11,176 nucleotides of DNA from Phoronis ovalis (GCA_028565635.1 JAOXYB010020627.1:1-11176); one strand, 5' to 3'; numbered from the stretch's first letter, positions 1 to 10,189 are shown. Numbers and translations: made by a program. The notes: generated by a model from the sequence alone, not told the origin.

Positions 1-415
1 TATATTTATCAAAAATTCAATTTAAATGATAAATCCTATATACATGTTTAGTGTTCTCCACAAAAAAACTTTTTCTTGTTCAGGGCACCAATGTTGTTGT
101 TAAGATGTTGTTTCAACGCCAGATGCAAGTTTTAGTGCTAAACCTTGTATTATTTATCAAAATTTTGTCTATCCATGTTTGGGGTTTACAGAAATAATGT
201 CATTGGCCTTGGGACATGTATATACTATTTTATGGTGAACACTGGTGTTAAAACCCCCAAACAAACAAGTGGTTCTGTTGTGGCATGTACATGATAAATA
301 AAATACAAAACTTTATATCAATATTTAGTGTTGTGCACACAAACGGCTTTGAATCCATTTTATAGGTCTTGGTTTCTTAGGCTTGTGGTCTGTTCAGGGT
401 TATCACCATGATTGG

Positions 416-440
416 ACAGGTCAGTCATTGACTGACCTGT
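416..440. repeat. Perfect 25-bp palindrome (12-bp arms, 1-bp centre)
   Basis: The left arm acaggtcagtca (416-427) and the right arm tgactgacctgt (429-440) are exact reverse complements around a single T at 428. The flanking pairs (415/441, 414/442) do not extend it. A perfect 12-bp arm with almost no spacer is unusual against the surrounding sequence. It could be a cruciform-prone site, the relic of a small palindromic element, or a binding site for a dimeric DNA-binding protein. Each arm contains AGGTCA, the known half-site of nuclear receptors, here arranged as an inverted pair. That resemblance is only a suggestion. Confidence 0.85.
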
Positions 441-465
441 TACTGACACCCTGCTGTGCTAACTG

Positions 466-485
466 TTTACAAGTGTGCTTGTAAA
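466..485. repeat. Short hairpin-forming inverted repeat
   Basis: The arms tttacaag (466-473) and cttgtaaa (478-485) are exact reverse complements separated by tgtg. It lies 25 bp after the palindrome at 416-440. Two such structures so close together may belong to one small foldback element, though no terminal repeats or target-site duplication were seen around the pair. Confidence 0.65.
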
Positions 486-1741
486 TACTTGGTTTTGTGA
501 CTTCTGAGGTTTATACATCTTTGACCCAAAACCCACTGACGTCTTTATTGCTTTGTACCTATTGTACAGTTGTTTTTAATAGGCATTAGTAAGTATTAAA
601 ATTGTATTTTTATTTTAAAAGAAAATGCTTAGTAAGTAAATATTATTCCCATGGTACATTGAGGTTAGTTTCTTTTAGTTTTACTAAACAACAAAATATT
701 TGTCATTGTTGAACTTTATTTTCTTTTTGCCAGCTTTAAGTTGCACAATTCGACTGTAACATGTTAAGTGTTAACTTGCTGGTGTTTGTTATGCCACTAT
801 ATACTGCATTTTTTTGTATTTATACAGGATACAAATTATTTTATGTCCCATCCTATTATGTTAAATTTATTGAAATGTTATTTAGGATTTTCTTAAAATC
901 ATGTTGTTTACATGTGATTTTAGCTTGGAAAGTTTTTAATTTTTGTGTACTGTAAGATAATAATTTAGCTGTTGTGGAAGCATGATTTCAGTAATCTGTG
1001 CTTGCATCTTAGAATTAGAAAATGCTAGGATATTTGAAACCTGGAGAAAGTTTAGCATTAGTAAATAACAGTAGTAAATAACCTACACTATCCTAAATGT
1101 TTAGCTGGGTTCTAGATATGATAGCATTAGTATTATATACCCATACAGACATCCTACACAGTTGTTTAATATTTTTAAAACAAGCTTTATAATTTACTAA
1201 ATAGTACTATTCCTGTATGGTCCAATTTCATACTTGTATCTAAGGTAGTACTTTTCTCAGCACCCTTCTCTTTAGTACATTTTGCTGTTATAATCTGCTT
1301 GTTGAGGGTATTAAAATCACAAACATTGTCTACAAGAATTAAACAATTCAGTGCTCTGACTGAGTCATACTGCCAATGCCATTAACATATACTGCTTCAT
1401 GATCCACATGGTCTAATCTATGGGATTTATGGTTTGTGATCATTAAAGGTATATATAATAATATAAGAAGTTTATTTTTAAAGCAGTGGTGCCTAGATGT
1501 CCTGGTATTGATTATTTTTATACCCCTGTTTTCAGTGGAATGGTCACTATATCAACAATGTAATCACAGGGTGTTAAGGCATATGACAAAGGTGTTGTTA
1601 TTACTTCAAAGAGTTGTATTTACTTAAGTTGCCTTTAACTTTAACACACTTGTTAATATATAAGACAGGCACACAATAAAATCTCTACAGAACCTGTCAA
1701 CAGCTGGTGCCTGAAATAACAATTATTTTTGTGTGTTGTAG

Positions 1742-1882
1742 GATTTGTTGACACCTGTTTTTGGAGGGATATTCAGATAATGACAGGTGTCCCTTTGAAT
1801 TGAAAGAATGGTCAAATAATGTTTGTTTCTGAAGATTAATATAAAGAAGAGATAGTTTGATACATGTGGATTAATTTCCCTA
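1742..1882 (+). other. Probable 5' leader part of the first coding exon
   Basis: The segment lies between the predicted acceptor (AG at 1740-1741) and the ATG at 1883. The coding frame is closed upstream by an in-frame TAG at 1853-1855, so the protein cannot extend further 5' on this exon. The leader carries a hairpin (1750-1791) and four upstream ATGs. A weaker possible acceptor AG at 1889-1890, just inside the coding region, would instead bring in an unseen upstream exon with a different amino terminus. I favour 1742 because its pyrimidine/T-rich tract is stronger. No promoter or TATA element could be assigned. Confidence 0.5.
1750..1791 (+). repeat. Inverted repeat in the 5' leader (possible mRNA hairpin)
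   Basis: gacacctgt at 1750-1758 pairs perfectly with acaggtgtc at 1783-1791, leaving a 24-nt loop; one further G-U pair (1759/1782) is possible. If the leader begins at 1742, the stem sits 8 nt from the exon start, and its 3' arm overlaps the first upstream ORF. At the DNA level both arms contain CACCTG/CAGGTG, which match the E-box form CANNTG. Whether it acts in RNA or DNA is unknown. Confidence 0.55.
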
Positions 1883-1923
1883 ATGGCCAGTCAAGCCCAG
1901 ACACAGTTTCCTGGCCCTGTTAA
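1780..1923 (+). promoter_or_regulatory. Cluster of four upstream ORFs before the main start
   Basis: Four ATGs precede the main start. They open small frames at 1780-1803 (7 codons plus stop), 1808-1819 (3 codons), 1819-1839 (6 codons) and 1864-1923 (19 codons). The fourth begins 19 nt before the main ATG in another frame and ends 38 nt inside the coding region, so ribosomes starting there would miss the main start. The main ATG has C at -3 and G at +4, which is only a moderate context; the fourth upstream ATG has T at -3 and G at... +4 is T, which is weaker. The arrangement is typical of translationally damped genes. It is meaningful only if the transcript really includes 1742-1882. Confidence 0.5.
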
Positions 1924-3392
1924 TGTAACTGTGCCACCAGCCTCTAGTAGAGATCAACGTAGACAGAAAAGAACGGCTCCTAAACCATTTTTTAACATTA
2001 ACAGTAACAGGTCAAGTGCCGCGTCTGGCGCAAGGCCAACTTCCGTCAATAATGGAGCGGGACCTAGTGGTGTGAGAGCCATCCCTACTAGTAGGGTGAG
2101 AGCTAGTAGTGAAAATTCGTCAGAAAATGTTTCAAGACCAGGAAATGACACGCGGATACGAAAAACAAGCGAGTCACTGCCAAGTCGAGTGACTAGAGAC
2201 CCTAATGCTGGGATTAATAATTTAGTACCAAGAACTCGTGAAGCTCAGGCTGTTGTAACTGGAAGTAACACTAGAGAGACAACAACGCTGGCATCAGCAA
2301 CAGCTGTTACAATGACAACAAACTCTACTGCTGTGGTTACCAGCTCATTGATTCCTACTGACAGTGGAACGAGTTCGGTAGAAAGCAACACTGTAGACAC
2401 TGAATCTCAGGGTTCCTCTGTGGTCCCAGTTCCGGCAGCTTCTGCTGCTTCAAGTAACAATGCTATAGCTGCTGCAGGTCGTGCTGTATCAGTGTATACT
2501 TCGAGTGACTCCATGACAACCTCGCCAAGCATATCTACACAAGGACAGGACAGTAATGTTTCTGTAACAAATACTGTAAATGGTCAAAACTCCAGTTCAG
2601 TGAGTCCGACCTTGACTAGTGTTAACGCAGTACATAGTAATGCCAGTGACAATACGATAAATGCGGCTGCTGTTTCTACAGCATCTTCCTCATCTAGTCA
2701 GAGCCCACCGAGATCCTCAGCTACTATCTTTATTCCTGACCGGGAAGCTGTGCCTAGAAGGATGCCTGAAGTTGGTCGTCATGCATCCACATCAAATAGA
2801 TGGTCTTCTAGCTCAGATCATGCAGTGGGAGTTGATGATCAGCGAAGGTTGTTAAGTTCCAGTTTGGATGCTATAAATAGTTCTTCAACAGACAATATTG
2901 TGCGTCGGCCACAAAGTGTTATCGAGCAAACAGTTGTTCAGAGTAGGAATGCTAGCCCTGGAGTAACGCGCATTGAGAGACCTCGCAGTACTGGAAATAT
3001 ACTTCCGGATATATTAAACTCTCATATCCCACCGCCTTACAGTCCACCAAGACCAGGAGAAACTAGACGAGAAAATAGAAACAATAGGCCTTCTGTTACA
3101 CCTCGTAGAACACACAGGCATGAACGACATGGTAGGTCACGACAATCTCGTTCTCGTAGTCGACGACGTAGACGTCGCACATCATCGCGATCATCACAAA
3201 CTTTACCGGAATCGGGGAAAGATTGTTGCAGTGGACGTCTTTGTAGGAGTTGTTTAACCTCTGCAACTAAGTTCCGTTGGGTTCTTGTTTCGCTCGCTTT
3301 ATTGGGAGTATGTTGTGTTGTAACAGGAATCGTGTTAGGAGCGCTACACGCGAGTGGTTCAAGTTTCCTGACCCTTTCTCTGATGTTTATAG
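1883..3392 (+). CDS. Coding exon A of an unrecognised two-pass membrane protein (residues 1-503 plus the first base of codon 504)
   Basis: This is a 1,510-nt exon open from ATG 1883, with an in-frame TAG 30 nt upstream. The frame runs just past the consensus donor TAG|GTGAGT, with the exon ending at 3392 in phase 1; unspliced, it would stop at TAA 3398. No signal peptide is visible. Residues 1-380 are rich in Ser, Thr, Asn and Ala (poly-Ser at 268-272) and look disordered, with scattered Ser-Pro sites (214, 241, 274, 358, 387). A PPPY motif (383-386) fits the PPxY ligand of WW domains such as those of NEDD4-type ligases. Residues 408-438 are Arg/Ser-rich with six consecutive Arg (427-432). 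Cys 448, 449, 454 and 457 lie just before membrane segment 1 (about 466-488) and are plausible palmitoylation sites. A six-residue turn leads to segment 2, which begins at 495 and is completed by the next exon. By the positive-inside rule the amino end is cytosolic. The family is not recognised, and an adaptor role is inference. Confidence 0.88.
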
Positions 3393-5063
3393 GTGAGTAA
3401 TTGTATTGAATGCATAGTTTATTTATAAATATATAAAGGTAGCCTGTAGCTTGCTTGGCAAAAAATTACATAAGTATCACACATTTCAAAAGAATTACAT
3501 AACAGTACAAAGTTGAGGATTAATTAACATCTAATTCTGTAAATAACTCCTAATAGCACATACTGTGAATCCTTTTAAACAAAGCAAAATAAAAACTACA
3601 TAATCAATTTTAAAAGTAAACAATTTTAGATCTTTGTGATAGATAGGATTATTCGATATGTAAAGCTAGATTTCTATCTATATATAGTAATTTTACAGAG
3701 CACAATAAGTTAAAGATACCTTAAGTATTTGTGCTATGCAGTGTTAATGATTTTTGTGTTAATAATATATATATACCTTATCTTGAATTTACTATTATAA
3801 AGAATTCTAGGTTAGTTGTATTAATAGGTATTTGAAAACAATCTGTTTGCACTATAAATATCTGCAAATCATTCATGTTACTGTATATAGTAGTGGAATT
3901 TTATTAATCTCTCATATAGTATTATATATTAATATATTTTACAATATTCTTGGGGTGATATTAGGGACTGCACTATTCAGAAATTTACCAACTTTTTATA
4001 CAATTATGCAGTTAGTTATCATTTTATTTATTTATTGAGGAACAGAAAATCTTACTTCTGTATGGTCACTACAAAATTAAATTACAAACTAAACAAAATC
4101 TACCTTGTCAATCTATTTTACAAAATAACAAATATAACAACAGGTTATTAAATGCAACTAATATAATATATGTACAAGTACATGAATATTACTTTCTACA
4201 GTTAAACAGTATATATTATATATATATAGTTTATATCAGAAGCCTATTAGTGTAGATTTTGTCAGCTAGAGTTTTTTGTGAATGAATGTGGTGCTCATAC
4301 ACTAAACTCTCAATGTCTGATGAAAGGTGTTGGTTTTTGGCTCTTGTTTTGTAACATCACAGTGAGATTATTTTTTCTTCATGAAAAAGTCGGGAAAGTC
4401 ATAATAATCACATGGAAGCTTTCTTACTCACAAAAGGAACTGACTACAGAATATTGTGTGTCATATGAAATCCCAGAGATTGTATTATCAAGATCAGTCT
4501 TAGTTATATACATATCAAACCTGGATCAACTTGTAGCATTTTAAATTTCATGTAATCAACCATCAGACAGTATTAAATGTGATCCTCATATTTTGATTAG
4601 CCATAGGAATCTTAATTCTATAAACTGTATGTATGTATATACATGCTAAATTAATTTGTTGTTATATACAGATGAGGAAAAGCAAACATAAAAAATTCTG
4701 TGTTTTTAAAACATTCATTGGCGTTTTATTTTAGTAAACTGGAAAACTTGGATATTAGAGTTGTCAAACTGAATTATTTCGAATTATTTTCGGGCATATC
4801 TACTAAAATAAGTATCACAATGTAATGGTATTAATTACACAAAGTGTCATGTGGTGAAATAATAACAGGCCAAGAACACACATTTGTCTGTTGTCATTGT
4901 CTGTTTGAGCCAAAATTATTTCCCACATTTCTGTAATTTCACATTCATGTAATTTACATATAATCTCATTATATGACAGGAAATCCAATTACTAAATGGT
5001 GCAAGAAAGCAAAATGTGGGATGCTAGATATAACAAGTGGGTATGCATGGGCTTGCACATTAC
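3393..5063 (+). other. First part of the large intron (donor GTGAGT at 3393)
   Basis: This is the beginning of the 7,472-nt intron between the two coding exons. It is strongly AT-rich and nearly free of CpG. It contains short TA runs (about 3763-3775 and 4209-4228) and no open frame I believe in; the 88-codon frame at 4278-4544 and the 68-codon frame at 3832-4038 show no domain, repeat or composition suggesting a protein. I see no RNA gene or mobile element here. Confidence 0.8.
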
Positions 5064-5423
5064 AGGTAGTGCGCTAGCAATCACTTTATGGGTTAAAGTA
5101 CACCAGGGTGGGGGTATGGACCATATATTAGACGAGGGGTTTGCAGCCCAAACTCAAAATATCCACCCATTTTTCGGGATTTTGGTTTCACAAATGGACC
5201 CATTTTTAGGGTTTTCTGTCACAAAGAAAAAACCCAGAAACACTTACCTTTAAATGAAATCGTGAAAAAACTACTCATTGTTATGGACTTTTTTGAAAAG
5301 TGAACTCATTTTTAAGTATATATGGGTGAAAAAGTTACCCCTTTTGCGCGGCACACCCCAGTATTCATCATATATGTAATTGCCCCCCCAGGAAGTGCAC
5401 TAGCAGTCACAGCTTTATGGGTT
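5064..5423. repeat. Segment bounded by ~31/34-bp imperfect direct repeats, candidate interspersed element
   Basis: The left repeat (5064-5094) and the right repeat (5390-5423) match at 28 of 31 aligned positions with one 3-bp gap; both contain the core ctagca followed by ctttatgggtt. They enclose about 295 bp that differ from the rest of the intron: G-rich near the left end (a ggtggggg run near 5107), C-rich near the right end (seven C at 5383-5389), and CpGs in ttgcgcgg near 5344. The direct repeats are too long for a target-site duplication of most transposons, so either an old tandem duplication around an insertion or a non-autonomous element with terminal direct repeats would fit. No transposase, RNA polymerase III box or poly(A) tail was recognised. 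The class is unknown. Confidence 0.5.
5164..5229 (+). repeat. Two imperfect 33-bp tandem units
   Basis: Units at 5164-5196 and 5197-5229 share the core acccattttt followed by ggg and a T-rich stretch. The period is a multiple of three, and in the + frame both translate to an 11-residue unit of the form [H/D]-P-F-[F/L]-G-x-x-V-[S/T]. The units lie inside the direct-repeat-bounded segment at 5064-5423. The in-frame similarity may be a relic of a coding repeat carried by an element, or chance. Confidence 0.5.
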
Positions 5424-7733
5424 CATGTTTGCTGTTCTTATCATGACAAGTAAATCTGTACCCCAGTGTCTGAGTACTTGTAGTACTAGAATAACATTGA
5501 TATGATTGTAAGAAAGGATGAAATAAATATTAGTCTTATGTGATAGCAGATACAAAGATAAGATAGTAGGCATGTGGCTTCGATTTATCACCTGTCATAA
5601 GTCTGGCAATGTACCTGTAGCTATATAGTGTCATCTATATCCTAAGCCCAAATGTATGCATGCACTAAAATCAAAAATTTCATAAGTTGTGTATACATAC
5701 GGTGTATATATTTAAATTTGCATTGCTTCAAAATTATTTATAGCAATATTATAACATACATGTAGAATTGTGGATTTGTAGGTGTGAGGAAAATGGGTTC
5801 ACACATTGTTCACAACAATTTGTAATTAATTGACCAGATTCAGGAAATGGTTGTTTGTATATGCAGAGATGGAAGTAACAGATTCGGCCATGTGGCAAAC
5901 TTACAATCAAGTGTGCAAATAGGTGCAAATGCTGTAACAAGGTTGTTGTCTCCCCACATGTACTTAGTAATTGGTTAAACCTTAGCAGATTATTTTAGAA
6001 AATTATTGCAGTTTTAAGTTTGACCAGCACAGGTTTACATTTATTAGAAAACACAAAGTTCAGTGGGTTCTTATCTGAATAGTAAAGAAATCAAAATGCA
6101 ATGCAGTTTCCAGATGGAACTAATAGCTTGCTTTTAAACCATAGATAGGCACTGCATATACTTTGTGTGTTGCAATTTTGGTCATTTTCGTGCCTAGTGC
6201 TCTTGAAGTTATTGTGTGCTTATTTGATATGCTTTTGTCCATTACTCCAAACTGTCACGACTCGTTAAACCATAGTTATATAAAGTTTAATGCCGTGAAT
6301 CGTAACTTATTTTTAAATGTAGAAAATCATTCTAGTTCATTACCTCGTAACCTTTTATTATAAAATATTCAAATCATGCCAGTGAGTTATATTTAAACGA
6401 TATGAGTAAATACAGTTATACTTACAAATATAAAACAATATTACTGATTCAGTTTTTTACCCCAATGACGTTGCTATTTTTTGATGACACACCTAGATAA
6501 TTTTCAAGCTCTACGAATTCAGTTCATGTCAAGTACATGTATGTGTGAGTACGCCTTAAGAATAAGACTGATTATATGTACGGGTTGTCTGTTGTCAAAA
6601 GACTTTAAAATTAGCCATTATTTCACTATTTTCAAATAATGTGGCTGCATGACAATGAAAAACACGTCTCATCCTATGCAAAGTAGCAAGCCGGGATGCA
6701 TGATATGTACAACATCTGCCTTACTTTGAACATTTACCATATTGTAAATAATCAATGTTTCAGGGTACTCATGCATCACCGAGTTTCTGATGCGGGGCTC
6801 CTGTGACAAGCACAAAACTCGACTTTATCTTACGTTTATGAGTAGAAATATCTTTCAAACTAGAACGGATATATTCAAATATTATTTCTAGTACATTGAA
6901 ATCATAACAGTTTTGTCAAATTCTAAAAGAAGAATTTCCATTAATGGCATGTCTATAAATTTGCTGTCTGAATAATAATGACTATACACCTGTAATTGTC
7001 ATCATGCATGCTCTTGAGATTTAGATTTTCAGACACCAAATTTATGTTTTATCCGTGTTTCAATAATCTTCACAAGTTTAGCAAATAATTTGATGACATA
7101 CAAAGTATGACAGATTAATATCAAAAAACAAAATGTGTAGTGTGAGCTGTGCTATCAGATACATGGAGTTCATGCATTATTTATACCATATGCATGGTGA
7201 CAGCTTGTATCATCATGGTCTTCAAGGACTATTTGTCAGTATGAACCAGTCTCAATTAAACTGAAGAAAACCAGCAAACTGCCAGCATTAATGAAAGTAC
7301 ACTTGTATATAATCCCTCAGAATTGTAATCAATAGCTATGTAGTATTGGTACTAATACCATGACCTTGATTAGATTCCCTTGATTATCCAGTAGTGTAAT
7401 TGAATTTTTTTTATATACCTGCTTATTACAGGTACTCCATAATCATAGATCAGACATCATTGTATTAAATATTAATTGTGGTAAACTGGAATTGTTTTGA
7501 ACTTCAATATGCAATAGTGCCGCTGCCTTTTATGATGTTTTAATACTTAAACATGGTTAATGTAAAACATATAAAAGAAAGCTGTTAACTATTTCTAATG
7601 CGTAGAAAGTCCTTGCGGTTATGTGTGACAGACACTTCATTGCTACCATGAGCATAAGGTGTGTGCATATCTCAGATAAAGTATTCCATAATAGGTGTAA
7701 ATAATTAATATTCAGGTCACAAACTGATACTTA
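5424..7733 (+). other. Middle part of the large intron
   Basis: This is AT-rich intronic sequence without a supported gene. The 66-codon frame at 6163-6363 and the reverse-strand frame at 5749-5940 look like chance. Small items seen are a 6-bp-arm inverted repeat tacctg/caggta (7416-7421 and 7429-7434) and a locally less AT-rich patch at about 6690-6840, which includes the speculative exon described separately. Nothing else stood out. Confidence 0.75.
6764..6891 (+). other. Speculative alternative terminal exon inside the intron
   Basis: An AG at 6762-6763, preceded by a short T-rich stretch (atgtttcag), is followed by an open frame. If joined to the phase-1 donor at 3392, this frame reads a completed Gly codon, then 41 more residues (codons from 6766) to TAG at 6889-6891. 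The 5' part (about 6766-6840) is less AT-rich than its surroundings and has CpGs. The resulting tail would replace most of the second membrane segment with a more polar sequence (beginning YSCITEFLMRG). The same frame is open only from 6748, and open frames of this length arise by chance, so this is weak evidence. Confidence 0.12.
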
Positions 7734-7784
7734 ATTTAAGAGTTCGTGCATAGATCTGCTGTTTTATTTAAGAGGTTGTGCATA
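7734..7784. repeat. Direct repeat, two 19-bp copies at period 32
   Basis: Copies at 7734-7752 and 7766-7784 match at 17 of 19 positions, both of the form atttaagag..tgcata. This is a small tandem duplication in intronic DNA with no other features. Confidence 0.65.
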
Positions 7785-8008
7785 CAAATTACATTGGTAT
7801 ATTCCACCTAGAATTTTAACAAAAAAATGTACCAGTTACCCAAAGAAGGCCAATTTATAAATAATTGGACTTATAAAATACAAATAGTTGTTTTAATATT
7901 ATATATTAATTTTTCCTGGTGACCCATGATATGATGACTTGCATCACAACTCTGAGCCATAGACTGGACTCAGTCTGAATAATGAAGTTTGTATCATTGA
8001 ATATTTTG

Positions 8009-8063
8009 TTTACTCAAATTGCCCAAAGTGATTATTTTTTTTACTCAAATTGTCTAAAGTGAT
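8009..8063. repeat. Direct repeat, two 24-bp copies at period 31
   Basis: Copies at 8009-8032 and 8040-8063 share tttactcaaattg and aaagtgat, differing by two C/T changes between them. The second copy follows a run of T residues, suggesting replication slippage or a local duplication. Confidence 0.7.
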
Positions 8064-8370
8064 GATAAATTATACTTTTTCAACTGTGTAACTTATATTA
8101 TTTTAGTCATATTTAAATTTTGATAGTTTGATACCATTCCCAAAACCCCAATTTTACATATTTTTATTTTCAGTACTAATAATGATCAATTTATTGATAT
8201 CACTGTTATAAATGACGAAATATGAGTAAAATTATCAAAATTGTCAACTATCAATATATTAAATCCTTATATAATTAGTCTTTCCTCAGCCCGTGGACAG
8301 GCTACTCTGAGCCAATGTTCGTTATAAAATTCAGATTAAAATACAAATTCATTAAAACTCATTCCTTATA

Positions 8371-8570
8371 ATTTTGCATTTTGATCAGCTGGTTAAACTT
8401 TAACATCTATAAATATCCCAATGTGGTTATAGTCATAAACTAATATACATGTATACATTTAAATAATGCACTGGTCATTTGTTTTAATTTTGCAGTTTTA
8501 TCAGCTGGTCAGACTTGAACATCCTGTAAATACTGTATCCTAATTTGATTTGAAGTCATAAAATAATATA
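8371..8570. repeat. Diverged tandem duplication, period about 116 bp
   Basis: Two units, roughly 8371-8447 and 8487-8570, align in the same order: attttgca, then atcagctggt, then aacat, a taaata-containing stretch, and finally agtcataaa followed by taatata. They differ by many substitutions and small indels, so the duplication is old. No coding potential or recognised element class. Confidence 0.6.
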
Positions 8571-10189
8571 ATAATGCACAAATTTAAATATTAACCTTTA
8601 ATGGTTTGAAAAATCAGATTTCTCAACTTTTCAATATTGTCAAGCCAGCTTGGCTAAACCAGTTGGCTATATATACATGTGTGTCCTGTTGTCAAACTGG
8701 CTTCTCCATTCACTCAATGATTTTGAAGAAGTTTTAAATTTGTAGTCTGCTTGGATAGGTGGTTTATGGAAGTGGGATACACACAAGCACATTTGTGGGT
8801 TAAAGCTTTGGGCTATTGATTGGTATTCATGACCTTGTGACTTATAAATAAATACATGATATAGTACAGTGACAGGGCAGAAACTATACCTATGTATATG
8901 TATATATACAATACTATAAATAATTCATATATAACATTAGGATAGAAAGGTCACAACATCATGTAAGATGTTTGTCCACATTGGAGAAAGACAGTTAGAT
9001 TCCACAACTTTGGTAATGATAGCAGTGGCTATATATACTTCCAAGGAAGAGTTGTTGGGGGTTAATATGTTGGCAATAGGAGAATTATTTAATCTGCAAT
9101 TTTAGAGACAGCAAATACAATTTTTTTGCAGTTTTATTCATGACTACAGTTTCAAAGTCATGAGGTTCACATGATTGCAATGTGACTTTGATGCTTTCAG
9201 GTTTATTAATTGTCTTTAATCAGAATCACAAGATTGAATTTTATGAAACCACACAAAAGGCAGTACTGTACTGTCAGAGGTTAAACACTCTCCTCTGTCT
9301 GGTAACACCTGTTCGCATACTTAATTATGGTCTCACAATGATAGAAATAATGTTATTTTGTTATTTCTTTTGATGATTTTTATAGTTCTGGACCTGTAAT
9401 CAAAGCAAACAATGAAACAGGCCTTATTTGAAGAGCTCGTTTACAACTGTATCCTCTACTCCCATCTTTTTCGTGAAATCTAATTTAACCTATATATTCT
9501 AAAAAGATAGCATTATTGAGCATCACATGTGTATACCCTCCCCTATATGGTAAATTAAAAAAAAATCACCAGTTGTAGTAGACTGGAGACGATGTTTGAT
9601 TGTACAAGCAAACTTGTCTGAAAAGAAATTTTGTTGAACACAAAGCACATTATTAATGTACTAGATATTTGCCATGGTGCCTATATCAAAACTAATATTT
9701 TAATAGCAATTTTCTATTGTATACGCAAAACTGTATCAAAATATTAGAGAAGTCATTTTTGTTTCTAGAGTACACATTATATAGTTTCCAGATACAATAT
9801 AAATATTCCTTAGGCTTTACAATGTTGACTTACAGATGCATCAAACCCATATAGCTATTAGAACTTGAATAAATATAGACAGCACATATGATTGTAGCTA
9901 TGGCTTATTCTGTATTGATTTGCCTGGGATACTAATAACATACAGTGTATTGGATGCTGGTGATTTTTTATGCCAATAGAAGAACTGTATCATTTTAATG
10001 TTTGCCTTCCTTAAATGCAAGAATAGGAGCTAGGTGTGGGTGGCCGGTATTATGCTCTGTTTCCTTCATAAATGTTTAAATAATACCTTTATTTTTATTA
10101 TATTATAACACTGAAATATAAATTGTACTGGTGTATGCCTCTTTACTGTGTCGATCTTTTTTGATGTCACATTATGGATTTGAACTGTG
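8571..10189 (+). other. Distal part of the large intron without a gene
   Basis: This is AT-rich intronic sequence with a TA/TG-rich patch near 8890-8915 and an interrupted inverted motif (agcca/tggct near 8645-8657). The 63-codon frame at 9182-9373 was considered as an exon and set aside. No RNA gene or mobile element was recognised. Confidence 0.75.

Larger units (their letters stand above)
1..1741. other. Non-coding upstream sequence, probably intron or 5' flank
   Basis: This AT-rich stretch has no open frame that looks like a protein; the longest (about 64 codons near 761 and 63 codons near 1436) have the biased hydrophobic composition expected of random AT-rich DNA. It ends in a good 3' splice site: a T/G-rich tract at 1723-1739 followed by AG at 1740-1741, which suggests it is the end of an intron lying in the 5' leader of the gene at 1883. 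An alternative is that it is the 3' untranslated region of an upstream + strand gene, because AATAAA at 1675-1680 is followed by a GT-rich stretch near 1728-1740. The sequence alone does not decide between these. It also holds the inverted repeats at 416-440 and 466-485 and a small duplicated 10-mer (agtaaataac at 1060 and 1073). Confidence 0.5.

Noticed and set aside
761-955. 64-codon hydrophobic open frame as a small membrane protein
   Set aside because: The Phe/Leu/Tyr/Val-rich composition is what T-rich DNA encodes by chance, and there is no supporting start or splice context.
1361-1367. TGAGTCA, an AP-1-type site
   Set aside because: A 7-bp match is expected by chance in a window of this length, and no promoter context is visible.
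1675-1742. AATAAA followed by a GT-rich tract as the poly(A) site of an upstream gene
   Set aside because: AATAAA is common in this AT-rich DNA, the GT-rich tract is somewhat far downstream, and it is equally well explained as the pyrimidine tract of the 1740-1741 acceptor. Kept only as an alternative.
3763-4228. TA-dinucleotide tracts as microsatellites of note
   Set aside because: They are short, interrupted and ordinary for an AT-rich intron.
4278-4544. 88-codon open frame in the intron
   Set aside because: No domain, no splice context and no composition shift from the surrounding intron; lengths like this are expected by chance in several kilobases.
4996-5253. 85-codon open frame as a gene
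   Set aside because: It spans the boundary of the repeat-bounded segment (5064), so half of it lies in ordinary intron and half in the element; treated as part of the repeat instead.
9182-9373. Open frame with an upstream AG (9199-9200) that would also be in phase with the donor at 3392
   Set aside because: The composition is that of AT-rich random translation, there is no good exon end, and the exon at 10865 completes the membrane segment far more convincingly.
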